Assembly (NCBI GenBank): GCA_016712465.1
Contig: JADJQZ010000001.1
Span: forward strand, 6,882,001-6,946,000
Source of the DNA: Candidatus Obscuribacter sp.
Lineage (GTDB): Bacteria > Cyanobacteriota > Vampirovibrionia > Obscuribacterales > Obscuribacteraceae
DNA: 64,000 nucleotides
Reading direction: 5' to 3'
Under the pieces are notes generated by a model. It ran no database searches and was not told the DNA's origin. It was given only the letters and a program-made list of their open reading frames with translations. Every line of letters begins with the position of its first letter. Position 1 is the stretch's first letter. Positions 15,691 through 23,840 of this stretch are shown here, one piece after another. A program made the position numbers and the translations under genes.

Positions 15691-17247
15691 ATGTACGTAT
15701 CTAACTCTGCAAGATATGCTCGCCTGATTCTGGCTGGCACACTTGTCGCGACACTTGCGGCTTGTGCTTCAGACCCCAAGAGTGCCTCCCCCGGTGTGCC
15801 GATTGTAGATAGTGACCGTGAAATGACGACCGGTCATGATATGCACAGCGGTCACGACATGCACAGCGGTCACGACATGCACGGCGGTCACGACATGCAT
15901 GGCGGTCATGATATGCACGGCGGTCACGACATGCACAGTGGTCATGATATGCACGGCGGTGCTCATGGAACCATGCCGTCGCAGTTCGGTGGTCCCTATC
16001 AGTCTATGGGGGCCCTGGGTTCAGGCACCGCTCTTGTACCGGCAGACAGCCCCGGTTACATGTGGCACTTCAATCTGCCTTTTGTCGATGAAGACAAGCA
16101 GAGCTGTATGGCTCACGGCGAGTTCAAGTTCAGCTACAACAACCAGGGCGGCAGACGGGGCGAGAGTCGCCTGCAGTCTCAGAACTGGCTCATGTCAATG
16201 TGCGAGTTCAAGGTCAGCTCCACGAGCGCCTTCATGCTCAGGGGCATGTTCACCTTCGAGCCCTGGTCTTCGCCTCGCGGTGGTTTCCCTCAGCTCTTTC
16301 AGAGCGGTGAAACCTTTGGCGGGCAGGACATTATCGATGCTCAGCATCCTCACAACTTTGTCTCGGAGCTTTCCATCGGCTTTACACAGGCTCTGACGGA
16401 GAGCTTTCGTTATTACGTTTACCTGGGTTTTCCCGGTGACAGAGAAGATGGACCGCCGGCTTTCATGCACCGACCTTCGGCTCTGGAGAATCCCTCCGTG
16501 CCCTTGAGTCATCACGCCCATGATGCCGGTCATATCACCAACGGAGTGGTTTCCTTCGGTTTCGACTGGGAAAAATTTCGTCTGGGCATGTCCGTGTTTC
16601 ACGGTCGGGAACCGGGTGAAGACCGCCTGGCTATTGATATCGGCTCTTTCGATAGCTATTCGGTGCGTCTGCAATACATGCCGACTGAGAACTGGGCGCT
16701 CGGGACATCTTACGCACATGTGCGCAATCCCGAAGCCAGTCATCCCGGCGATGTGGACAGATTCACCGCCTTTGCTCTCTACAGCAAGCGCTTTGATCAG
16801 GGCTACGGCTCGGTCTCTGCCGTCTTTGGGCGCAATCTAGAACAGCACGGCACCCTCACCGGCGGACTTGTGGAGGGCACTTTGAACTTTGAGGACCGCC
16901 ATTATCTCTACGGACGGGTTGAGTATGTGGATAAGCCTGGTCTGACCGGCGTAAACATATTCGGACAGCCTGGTCTTTCCTCAATCGTTGCCGCCGAGCA
17001 CGATGAACATCTGGAGGGCGGTCACGGCGCTGCTGAAGGTAATACCGAGCATGGTGCCGCTGGAAACTCTCTAGTGGGTGCCTTCACCTTCGGCTATGCC
17101 TACGATGTCTATGCATCGAGCGCATTAAGAATTGGTCTGGGGGCTGATGTCACCTTTTACGACGTGCCGACCCAGCTCAAAGAAGTATACGGTGATCCGG
17201 TTTCGTTCATGCTCAATCTGCGTGTACGTCCGGGTCGTAGTTTTTAA
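15691..17247 (+). CDS. His/Met-rich lipoprotein with predicted outer-membrane barrel
   Basis: 518 residues from the ATG at 15691 (GGAGG 10 nt upstream). It has a lipoprotein signal with lipobox LAAC at about 22-25. Seven tandem GHDMH(S/G) hexapeptides (about 48-89) supply 14 His and 7 Met, a likely soft-metal (Cu/Ag) binding segment. The remaining 420 residues alternate aromatic beta strands (GMFTFEPWSSPRGG, IIDAQHPHNFVSELSIGF, PPAFMHRPSALENP, FHGREPGEDR). From memory this resembles uncharacterised barrel-like proteins often found beside heavy-metal efflux genes. A second His-rich loop (EHDEHLEGGHG) lies near the C-terminus. Metal handling is an inference. Confidence 0.78.
   Translation: MYVSNSARYARLILAGTLVATLAACASDPKSASPGVPIVDSDREMTTGHDMHSGHDMHSGHDMHGGHDMHGGHDMHGGHDMHSGHDMHGGAHGTMPSQFGGPYQSMGALGSGTALVPADSPGYMWHFNLPFVDEDKQSCMAHGEFKFSYNNQGGRRGESRLQSQNWLMSMCEFKVSSTSAFMLRGMFTFEPWSSPRGGFPQLFQSGETFGGQDIIDAQHPHNFVSELSIGFTQALTESFRYYVYLGFPGDREDGPPAFMHRPSALENPSVPLSHHAHDAGHITNGVVSFGFDWEKFRLGMSVFHGREPGEDRLAIDIGSFDSYSVRLQYMPTENWALGTSYAHVRNPEASHPGDVDRFTAFALYSKRFDQGYGSVSAVFGRNLEQHGTLTGGLVEGTLNFEDRHYLYGRVEYVDKPGLTGVNIFGQPGLSSIVAAEHDEHLEGGHGAAEGNTEHGAAGNSLVGAFTFGYAYDVYASSALRIGLGADVTFYDVPTQLKEVYGDPVSFMLNLRVRPGRSF
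15832..15957 (+). repeat. 18-bp tandem repeat, 7 copies (coding)
   Basis: Seven in-frame copies of the unit GGTCAYGAYATGCAYRGY encode GHDMH(S/G). Copies differ mainly at third positions. Copy number could vary between strains by slippage. Confidence 0.9.
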
Positions 17248-17270
17248 CAGTAATTTTTTAAGGAGGCTTT

Positions 17271-17972
17271 ATGTCTTCTCCCAATACTGACGACACAGTC
17301 AAATTCCCAATTGCTACTGCGTACATCGTGGTAGTGACCTTTGTTTTTCACGTTCTTGTCCAGGCCGGCATTATCAGCGGACAGCTTCTGTCCTTGATAC
17401 CACTCCGGTTCCAAGATATGCTGCTGGATTACGGCTCGATCATCGCTTTCCTCTTCACCCTGCCTAACCTGGCTACCTATGCTCTGGTGCACTCGGGCTG
17501 GGGACACCTTTTAGGAAACCTGGCTTTCTTGATCGTACTTGGCCCGTCGCTGGAGCGTGCTCTGGGGGCTAGAACCTATATGGCGATTTATGTCTTCGGC
17601 TCCGTGGTAGCCGGCTTATTTGCTCTGGCCGGTGACTATGTCTATTCGGTCGGAGCCGATGGTACTACCACCGCCGTCATCATAGTCGGGGCCTCTGCTT
17701 CGATTTCAGCAGTTATGGGCGGGGTTTTGCTGAAAACTCCCATGGAGATAATCGGCGTTCTGCCCTTTGTCAACTTTGTCATTCGGGCCTGGATGGCAGT
17801 AGTCATGTTCATTGCCGAGCAATTGGTGGTGATCAATACCGCCGGTATGGGTAACGCCCCGATTGGTTCGGCCACCCTGCACCTGTCCGGCATTGGCGCT
17901 GGCATGTTCTTCATTATGATCATGCCCACCGCCCTCAGTGCCTACGAAAAATTCAAAAACTCACGGAGTTAA
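17271..17972 (+). CDS. Rhomboid-family intramembrane serine protease
   Basis: 233 residues from the ATG at 17271 (AAGGAGG site). Six or more hydrophobic segments. The rhomboid signature HxxxxHxxxN is present as His74-SGWG-His79-LLG-Asn83. The serine motif appears as G140-A-S142-A-S144 (canonical GxSG, here with Ala at the following position). The catalytic His is His204 in TLHLSGIGAG. The family cleaves membrane proteins inside the bilayer. The 23-nt gap to the upstream lipoprotein and the 5-nt gap to the next lipoprotein suggest one transcript. Confidence 0.88.
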   Translation: MSSPNTDDTVKFPIATAYIVVVTFVFHVLVQAGIISGQLLSLIPLRFQDMLLDYGSIIAFLFTLPNLATYALVHSGWGHLLGNLAFLIVLGPSLERALGARTYMAIYVFGSVVAGLFALAGDYVYSVGADGTTTAVIIVGASASISAVMGGVLLKTPMEIIGVLPFVNFVIRAWMAVVMFIAEQLVVINTAGMGNAPIGSATLHLSGIGAGMFFIMIMPTALSAYEKFKNSRS

Positions 17973-17977
17973 ATCTC

Positions 17978-18292
17978 ATGAAAGCATTATTTACCAGTGC
18001 TTCTTTCCTTAGCGCCTTTCAAGGCTTTCGCAGTTGCTTCAAATGGCTGCTGGCGTTTCTGCTCTTCTTCAGCTTGAGCGGCTGTGCCGGTCTGGGCGTC
18101 AGCTACTATCCCGGTGGCGGCTACTACCGCGGTGGTGGTTATTACCGTGGCGGCGGCTACTACAACGGTGGTGGCGGCTACTACAACGGCGGCGGATATC
18201 GCCAGCAGCAGCATTGCTACCAGTCTCTGCGTCCTTACTATGACCGGTGGGGCAATTACCTGGGGCAACGCTACGTCACAGTTTGCAATTAA
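17978..18292 (+). CDS. Gly/Tyr-rich small lipoprotein
   Basis: 104 residues from the ATG at 17978. An N-terminal hydrophobic stretch (about 20-34) ends in lipobox LSGC at 33-36, so the mature protein starts at Cys36. The mature part carries about six GGGYY(R/N)-type repeats (about 47-75) followed by a Cys-containing tail (HCYQSLRPYYDRWGNYLGQRYVTVC, in parts). Such Gly-Tyr repeats occur in structural or surface proteins. No specific function is known to me. It starts 5 nt after the rhomboid stop. Confidence 0.75.
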   Translation: MKALFTSASFLSAFQGFRSCFKWLLAFLLFFSLSGCAGLGVSYYPGGGYYRGGGYYRGGGYYNGGGGYYNGGGYRQQQHCYQSLRPYYDRWGNYLGQRYVTVCN

Positions 18293-18310
18293 CTGCCGAC
18301 GTTGTTCTCG

Positions 18311-18336
18311 GGCGGAGAAGCACGGGCTTCTCCGCC
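18311..18336 (+). terminator. Intercistronic hairpin
   Basis: Perfect 11-bp stem GGCGGAGAAGC (18311-18321)/GCTTCTCCGCC (18326-18336) with an ACGG loop and no T-tract. It may be a processing or stabilising stem-loop rather than a full terminator. Confidence 0.65.
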
Positions 18337-18407
18337 TGGACAGTCAGTCTAATCATTCAATCCATCCATCCATTCATAAAGCTGTCTAACTGACCTGGAG
18401 GTTTTTA

Positions 18408-19241
18408 GTGGATAATCCTCAACCCGATTCTGATCCTGATAGCTTAACTTTCCCCCTTGGTCCGGTGTCTCCAGGCTTGCTTGTAGGCGCCTTGCTGGGT
18501 GCTTTTGCCGTAACCTTCGCCGGTGCTGCTTTGCTTGAACCGCTGATTGTCTGGTTCAACTTCTCAGACTGGATGTTGGCGCCCGCCCTCAACCAACTGC
18601 TCAACTTGCTGGTAACAGCAATGCCGGCGGTCTTCTTATACCTCGTCATTTTGCCCCAGGTACCTCATCTCAATAGCGGTATGCAAATACCCAGTAGAAG
18701 TGAGGACTGGTTCAGAATTCTGAGCTTTAGCCTGTTAGGCATCGGCCTGGTCTTGCTGGCTGATTTTGTCACCAGCGGCTTCGGTACCTCGACCAATTCC
18801 GCCCTGGCCGTGCCCTATGGAGGCATGGAAGGACAGGTGGAAGAACTGAGGCAGTATCAGCAGGGTCATGGTGGAGCGCCTCTGCCGGCACATTACGCCT
18901 CATTCTTCGGTTTGAATGAGCTTGTGCTCTCTGCCATTTTGGTGCTGGGCTCACCTTTGATCGAGGAATATATCTGTCGGGGTGTTTTCTTGCCTCTCTT
19001 TCATGGCTTCTTCGACGGTCGGCTGACGAGCTTCGGTGCTTATGCCAGACCGTTCAATTGCCTGTTCTCGGTGGTGCTATCGGCACTGCTGTTCGCCTTG
19101 CCGCATGCAGAGGCCGTCTTCAGTCAGTTCCTCTTTGGTCTGATTGTGGGCTGGCTTTATCTGCGCAGCGGCAATATCTGGTCTTCCGTCCTCGTGCATG
19201 TGATGAACAACGCACTGGTGGCGGTGGTTTACTTCGCCTGA
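18408..19241 (+). CDS. CPBP-family intramembrane metalloprotease
   Basis: 277 residues from a GTG at 18408 with GGAGG 8 nt upstream. About seven hydrophobic segments. All three CPBP (CAAX protease/bacteriocin-processing) motifs are present: Glu186-Glu187-xxx-Arg191 (EEYICRG), FALPH with His233, and His264-VMN-Asn268. The family contains CAAX prenyl endopeptidases, bacteriocin-immunity proteins and regulators such as MroQ; the substrate here is unknown. An insertion with GGMEGQVEELRQYQQGHGG (about 138-156) precedes the active-site helix. Confidence 0.88.
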   Translation: MDNPQPDSDPDSLTFPLGPVSPGLLVGALLGAFAVTFAGAALLEPLIVWFNFSDWMLAPALNQLLNLLVTAMPAVFLYLVILPQVPHLNSGMQIPSRSEDWFRILSFSLLGIGLVLLADFVTSGFGTSTNSALAVPYGGMEGQVEELRQYQQGHGGAPLPAHYASFFGLNELVLSAILVLGSPLIEEYICRGVFLPLFHGFFDGRLTSFGAYARPFNCLFSVVLSALLFALPHAEAVFSQFLFGLIVGWLYLRSGNIWSSVLVHVMNNALVAVVYFA

Positions 19242-19267
19242 TGCAAACTTAAGAGGTTCACAGAACT

Positions 19268-20995
19268 ATGAAAACTGAACGACATCAGCAATTCAAACTG
19301 GTGATGGGGCTGCTTGCAGTTGTTGCCGTGGTGGGGGCTGCTATTTTTGCGCCTGCCTGGTTTGCTGCTAAGAGCAACGCTCCTCCCGTCATCATCGAAC
19401 AGTCGATGGAGCCGCAGAGCGCTGCCACGTCTGAAAAGAGCCATGCCCCGGAAGTGGCTGCCGCAGTAACCCGTGTGGAGAAGGTACCCAAACAGTGTCA
19501 ACCTTCAAGCCAGTCTGAGTTCGACGGTAAGCTTCTCTACGGCTGCGTTTTCGACATACTATACCGCTTTGACCTGGCCTTACTTGACCAGGATAAGAGG
19601 GCAGCCTTTAAAACGAACTGGGAGCATCGCTTCGATGAAGGGGATACTTTCCAGTCCAAGGAACAGACTGACCGAGCTATCGCTTCCATGGTGCATGCTC
19701 TGGGTGAACTGCACACCGTTTATTTGAACGAGAAGAACTACCGCGGACTCTTGCAATCGCTGTCGGGTGAACTGCCGGGCGTAGGCTTGAGTGTAGCCCG
19801 CTTCGGTATGTTCAGTGCCGTCAAGGCTCTGGGTGATGAGCCTGCGCAAGAGGACTTGCAGGCATTGAGCCGCATCGGTGAAGCGACTCCGGTGGTGGTC
19901 TATCCGCAGCCTTTTGCAGGGACACCGGCGGCTCTGGCTGGTTTGCAGATGGGCGATCGCATTACTGCGGTGGACGGTAAGCCGGTGCTTGGGCTGACCA
20001 TGGACGAAGTCGTAAACATGATTCGCGGCAAGGCCGGTACCGGTGTAGAGATAAAAGTGGCGCGCACTGTCGGTGATACCGTCGAGGCGCGCACTTTTGC
20101 TCTTACCCGCAGTAATTTGAAAGTGCCAATGCTGGAGACCCGCAAGATGGGTGACATCGTCTATATGAAGCTGAGAAGCTTCAGCGCCGGTTATACCAGC
20201 CAGGAGGTGATGGAGAGCCTGTACACGGCTTGCACGGGCAAGAACTTGCCTATGGAGAGCACGGAAGTGCTTGCCGTAACCAAGAGTTATGTGCCTGAGC
20301 GTGACTGTGCCCTGACCGGCCTGGTGCTCGACATGCGTGCTAACCCCGGCGGTCGCATGGAGCAAGCCATGGATATCGCCCACATGCTGCTGGTGGAAGG
20401 TCCCACCATCACCACTCTGACGCGGGACGGCGATTCCATTGCCGAACTGCGCGAGGTGCTCTTCAATGATCACAATGCCCGCATCACCGTTAAGAACGGA
20501 GAGATTCTGCAAAGCAAGAATGAACCGCGGGTTTTCCGGCTCTTTCCTGATAACAGACCGATCGTGGTGCTGGTTGACGGCAACAGTGCCAGCGCCTCTG
20601 AAATTCTGGCCGGACTTCTGCAACGGAATGGTCGGGCCCTGATTGTGGGAGAGCCCAGCTTCGGCAAAACCGTTGGTCAAAACGTTGTGCCGCTTGTCTT
20701 CGGCACCGGCTTGAAAATCACCACCTTCAGCTTTCTGCCTGGTGGTGCTGAACTTGGCGTGGCCGTGCTTCCGGATCGGGAAGTGGCAGCCAGTGATGCC
20801 TTTAAAGACGATCCGATTCAGGCCGAGGATGTGCAGCTGACGGCAGCCGTCAATGCTATTGCGGAGTTAAACGGCAAGGTTGAGGCGCTGGCCAAGCTGA
20901 AAGCACGTGTTCAGGAGGAACACAGCCGCAGAGACAGTCGCATGCTGGACGCTCAAGGCCGCGGTCTTGAGCTGATTCCGGTGCCGGCTAAGTAG
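19268..20995 (+). CDS. S41-family (CtpA-like) processing protease with PDZ domain
   Basis: 575 residues from the ATG at 19268. N-terminal anchor or signal (about 10-33), a helical domain (about 75-165), a PDZ domain (about 210-280: GTPAALAGLQMGDRITAVDG) and an S41 catalytic core. The catalytic dyad is Ser442 (NSASASEI) and Lys467 (SFGKTVGQ), 25 residues apart as in CtpA. An insertion of about 35 residues (KNLPMESTEVLAVTKSYVPERD) interrupts the core before LVLDMRANPGG. Likely a periplasmic C-terminal processing peptidase. The next gene follows after a 41-nt CA-rich leader. Confidence 0.9.
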   Translation: MKTERHQQFKLVMGLLAVVAVVGAAIFAPAWFAAKSNAPPVIIEQSMEPQSAATSEKSHAPEVAAAVTRVEKVPKQCQPSSQSEFDGKLLYGCVFDILYRFDLALLDQDKRAAFKTNWEHRFDEGDTFQSKEQTDRAIASMVHALGELHTVYLNEKNYRGLLQSLSGELPGVGLSVARFGMFSAVKALGDEPAQEDLQALSRIGEATPVVVYPQPFAGTPAALAGLQMGDRITAVDGKPVLGLTMDEVVNMIRGKAGTGVEIKVARTVGDTVEARTFALTRSNLKVPMLETRKMGDIVYMKLRSFSAGYTSQEVMESLYTACTGKNLPMESTEVLAVTKSYVPERDCALTGLVLDMRANPGGRMEQAMDIAHMLLVEGPTITTLTRDGDSIAELREVLFNDHNARITVKNGEILQSKNEPRVFRLFPDNRPIVVLVDGNSASASEILAGLLQRNGRALIVGEPSFGKTVGQNVVPLVFGTGLKITTFSFLPGGAELGVAVLPDREVAASDAFKDDPIQAEDVQLTAAVNAIAELNGKVEALAKLKARVQEEHSRRDSRMLDAQGRGLELIPVPAK

Positions 20996-21036
20996 AACAA
21001 CCCAAACCTCACAAACCCTTCCAACAGGAAAAACTA

Positions 21037-21522
21037 ATGAAAGCAATCTTCGATCCGATCTTCCTCTTCGCCCTCACTGTTGCGGCTGCTTATTGCGGCT
21101 ACTTTGTCAACAAAGTGCGGGGCTGGTTCACTACTCGTGGTGCCCTGGCCGTGACGGTCTTTGGCGCAGTGATGTACCTGGGGCTCATTTTCGGAATGGG
21201 CTTTGGCAATGAAGGCGGACTCTATGTGCTGTCCTTTGGCTTCGGCGCCTTGCTGTCTTGCATGGCGCCACGCTATGTGGCCATTATCTTGAAGCCCTTC
21301 GCCGTCACCTTCGGACTTTTGCGCCGCTTTGTGGCGCTGGTTTCGAAACCGGTGCGGGCACGTGCAGATAGCAGTGATGCCACTCATCCAACCTCGTCCT
21401 TCCTGCTGGTTTTCTTGCACACCGCTGAAACCTTCTTCGGTGATATGGAGAATCTTTTCGGTAAGTATGCCGAACGTCATCCGGCGGCGAGCCCTCTTCA
21501 ACCGGGTGTTGGAGCCAAGTAA
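21037..21522 (+). CDS. Small membrane protein, unknown
   Basis: 161 residues from the ATG at 21037 (AGGAAAAACTA before the start). Three hydrophobic segments (about 6-24, 37-56, 63-80) precede a basic amphipathic region (FAVTFGLLRRFVALVSKPVRAR) and a polar tail with FLHTAETFFGDMENLFGKYAE. I do not recognise the family. The G-poor leader AACAACCCAAACCTCACAAA lies directly upstream. Confidence 0.65.
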   Translation: MKAIFDPIFLFALTVAAAYCGYFVNKVRGWFTTRGALAVTVFGAVMYLGLIFGMGFGNEGGLYVLSFGFGALLSCMAPRYVAIILKPFAVTFGLLRRFVALVSKPVRARADSSDATHPTSSFLLVFLHTAETFFGDMENLFGKYAERHPAASPLQPGVGAK

Positions 21523-21572
21523 GGCTTGCCTGAGATAGACCGGCTTCCAGGTCATCGCTGACCCGTTCTTAT

Positions 21573-21610
21573 GCCGGGAGGAGACAGGAGTAAGAAAGTG
21601 TTCTCCCGGC
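21573..21610 (+). terminator. Intercistronic hairpin
   Basis: Stem GCCGGGAG (21573-21580)/CTCCCGGC (21603-21610) with a 22-nt loop. It is followed by an A-rich leader and the ATG at 21654. There is no long T-tract. Confidence 0.55.
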
Positions 21611-21653
21611 GATTTCTTCCGAATGCAAAAAAAACGAAAAAACAGGAATACTC

Positions 21654-22625
21654 ATGAAAGAAATCGACAAAACAACCCTCGGCGCAATCTTACACGCAGC
21701 AGTCAAGTTGCGTTCCCATGTGCCGAATTCAACCATTGTTTCGGCTTGCCTGGACAGCAATGTGCCGGTCCGCGAAATGGATCGCTTTGTAGAACTGGTT
21801 CGACAAGTTCTGAGCGAGCCGGAACTTTCGCAAGGAGCTTCATCCCGAGTTCTGTTTCGGGTAGAGCTTTCGGCTGAAGACTTCTCCCTGGAAAGTCCGA
21901 GCATGAGCCCGGAAAGCCTGGAGGGTGTCGCCGCCGAAATTTGCCGGACGGCAACCGCCCTTGGCTTGAAGCTGGAAATCTGCCCTTGCGACAATGCCAA
22001 TTTCTTGCGGGGAGAGTGGGCACCGGACGAGAAGTACTTAGGTGAAGCCGATGCCGTCCAAGACATGGACGGTTATGAGCAGTGGTGGGAGCTGGAAGTC
22101 AGCAAATGCGGCTATCAAGGAAGATGCCTGCCAAAGGTACCTTGTATCAGCACACCTACCTACACAACCGGTGCTGAAGATGTGCTCAAGGTGTTGCAGA
22201 CTGCTTATCGTATTGCCGGCATCGTTCCAAGCCAGGCTTCCATTGTGGAAGCTTTACGCAAGGACTTTCCGCAAATGCGAGCCCAGTCTCATTTAGCCGA
22301 CGTCCGCGAATGCCTGGGCTTTGCTGCTGCAGGTGTGGACACTTTGTTTCAGGTCCGCCTGGAAGCATCCGACTTCAAGAAGGAAAGAGCAGTGCCCGAT
22401 CGTAGAAAACTGATCGGAAGCGCTCGTGAGCTAGTGAATATGGCTTCCTTCCTGGGTCTTGTCTCAACCGTCAGGCGCGTGGATAACGGCCTGAAAGTGC
22501 GGTCACCCGACCAGGGCCTGTTTGCCAGTGCTGAGAAACTGCCCGGCTATGAAGAATGGCTGGTGCTGGAAATCAGCCTCAGTGCTCCCGAGGGTAATGG
22601 CCTGCCTTATCACCAGTCGGCTTGA
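21654..22625 (+). CDS. Unknown protein with internal duplication
   Basis: 323 residues from the ATG at 21654 (AGGAA site). No signal or TM. The two halves (about 8-150 and 172-318) are homologous. VPNSTIVSACL matches VPSQASIVEAL, LFRVELSAEDF matches LFQVRLEASDF, and GYEQWWELEVS matches GYEEWLVLEIS, in the same order and spacing. Each module looks like an alpha/beta domain of about 145 residues. I do not recognise the family. A stem-loop region that begins inside its stop codon separates it from the SDR gene. Confidence 0.75.
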   Translation: MKEIDKTTLGAILHAAVKLRSHVPNSTIVSACLDSNVPVREMDRFVELVRQVLSEPELSQGASSRVLFRVELSAEDFSLESPSMSPESLEGVAAEICRTATALGLKLEICPCDNANFLRGEWAPDEKYLGEADAVQDMDGYEQWWELEVSKCGYQGRCLPKVPCISTPTYTTGAEDVLKVLQTAYRIAGIVPSQASIVEALRKDFPQMRAQSHLADVRECLGFAAAGVDTLFQVRLEASDFKKERAVPDRRKLIGSARELVNMASFLGLVSTVRRVDNGLKVRSPDQGLFASAEKLPGYEEWLVLEISLSAPEGNGLPYHQSA

Positions 22626-22687
22626 GAAAAGTCCGGCTGACTAACTAAACCTTAGATTAACAGTCGGCTTGGGTTCTCAAGCCGACT
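22616..22687 (+). promoter_or_regulatory. Repeat and hairpin with alternative pairing before the SDR gene
   Basis: AGTCGGCTTG occurs at 22616-22625 (containing the TGA of the upstream gene) and again at 22662-22671. Its complement CAAGCCGACT is at 22678-22687. The second copy forms a perfect 10-bp hairpin with a 6-nt loop, and the first copy could compete for the same arm. No T-tract follows. The SD and ATG of the SDR gene begin 30-40 nt downstream. Confidence 0.5.
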
Positions 22688-22727
22688 GACTAGGAAAAAC
22701 AAGCCACTAGATGTGGTGGAGGAAAAC

Positions 22728-23840
22728 ATGAAAAAGTTAAATGGAAGTCTCAAAGGAAAAGTACTGTTCATCACCGGCGGCTCTCGCGGTATCGGCCTGG
22801 CTATTGCCCTGGCCGCTGCCCGGGATGGCGCTAAAATTGTTGTTGCCGCCCGCACTGTGACGGAACACGAAAAACTGCCAGGCACCATATATACCGCCGC
22901 CGACGAAATCAGAGCTGCCGGTGGTGAGGCTCTCGCCGTGCAAATGGATGTGCGCGATGAAGAGCAGGTGAAGGCAGCGATTGCAGAAGCCGTGCGCGTG
23001 TTCGGCGGTATCGATATCGTCGTCAATAATGCCGGCGCCATCTATCTGAGCGATACCGGCGCCACCGACATGAAGCGCTTCGATTTGATGATGGCGCTCA
23101 ACATGCGGGCTGTTTACATGGTGACCAGGCATGCCCTGCCGCACCTTTGCCGCAGCGAGAATCCGCACATCCTCAATATGTCGCCGCCTCTCAACCTGGA
23201 TGCGGGCTGGTTTGCTCCCCAGGTGGCTTACACTATGTCCAAGTACGGCATGAGCCTCTGCACCCTGGGCATGTCCAGGGAGTTTAAAGACTACGGTATA
23301 GCCGTCAATTCGCTCTGGCCTGAAACAGCCATCGACACCAGTGCCGTGCGCAATAAACTGGGTGGCGATAAGACTGTGCCGTTTTCTCGCAAACCGGAAA
23401 TCGTGGCTGATGCAGCCTACTGGCTCTTCAATCAGGATTCTCAGGAAGTGAGCGGCAACTTCTTCACCGATGTGGAGATCCTCTCTAAAACAGGCATGAC
23501 GGATTTTTCCGCCTATAACTGCGTGGCAGGCCATAAGCTTATGGCGGATTTCTTCCTGGGCGCTGCTCCTGACAGAATGCCTGTGCCGGTGGAAAGCTCT
23601 AAGGCTACCCTCATGGCTATCGTTGAAGAAGCCAGAAAAGCCAGGGAGAAGGCCGCCGAAGCCGTTGTCACGGAAGTTGATGCCGGTGCCGCTGTGGAGA
23701 CCGCCTCGGTCGTTGTGGCGGCGGAGACGGCGGCTGTTGTGGCGGCGGAGACGGCGGCTGTTGTGGCGGCGGAAGCAGAAAGCGTTTCTGAGCCCGCTGC
23801 CAACCCCCTACAAGAGCTTTGTTGTCAGTCGCACTGGTGA
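22728..23840 (+). CDS. HSDL2-like short-chain dehydrogenase, C-terminus altered by frameshift
   Basis: 370 residues from the ATG at 22728 (GGAGG site). Rossmann motif TGGSRGIG (16-23), NNAG, and catalytic Tyr168-xxx-Lys172 (AYTMSKYGMS). The blocks NMSPPLNLDAGWFAPQ and SLWPETAIDTSAV are typical of hydroxysteroid dehydrogenase-like 2 proteins (peroxisomal/mitochondrial in animals). After about residue 285 comes an Ala/Val/Glu linker with tandem repeats (VVAAETAA). The reading frame then passes a C5 run (23804-23808) and soon stops. The +1 frame immediately continues into an enoyl-CoA hydratase domain, so the protein was probably a fusion. See the next CDS. Confidence 0.85.
   Translation: MKKLNGSLKGKVLFITGGSRGIGLAIALAAARDGAKIVVAARTVTEHEKLPGTIYTAADEIRAAGGEALAVQMDVRDEEQVKAAIAEAVRVFGGIDIVVNNAGAIYLSDTGATDMKRFDLMMALNMRAVYMVTRHALPHLCRSENPHILNMSPPLNLDAGWFAPQVAYTMSKYGMSLCTLGMSREFKDYGIAVNSLWPETAIDTSAVRNKLGGDKTVPFSRKPEIVADAAYWLFNQDSQEVSGNFFTDVEILSKTGMTDFSAYNCVAGHKLMADFFLGAAPDRMPVPVESSKATLMAIVEEARKAREKAAEAVVTEVDAGAAVETASVVVAAETAAVVAAETAAVVAAEAESVSEPAANPLQELCCQSHW
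23712..23773 (+). repeat. 24-bp tandem repeat in the SDR linker
   Basis: Two full copies of the 24-bp unit starting GTTGTGGCGGCGGAGACGGC (23712-23735, 23736-23759) and a partial third (23760-23773). They encode VVAAETAA in the SDR frame and Arg-rich nonsense in the +1 frame. Confidence 0.85.

Noticed and set aside
15832..15957. CRISPR-like regular repeats
   Set aside because: Contiguous 18-bp in-frame repeats without spacers, encoding GHDMH units; not CRISPR. The same holds for the 45-bp repeats at 54410-54949.
19580..20680. 366-codon - strand frame opposite the S41 protease
   Set aside because: Shadow frame; the + strand protein has a PDZ domain and catalytic Ser/Lys.
23623..23808. Arg-rich N-terminus (WRRRRRLLWRRRRR) for the enoyl-CoA hydratase
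   Set aside because: It is the +1 misreading of the SDR Ala/Val linker; the composition is implausible and no SD precedes any start in it.
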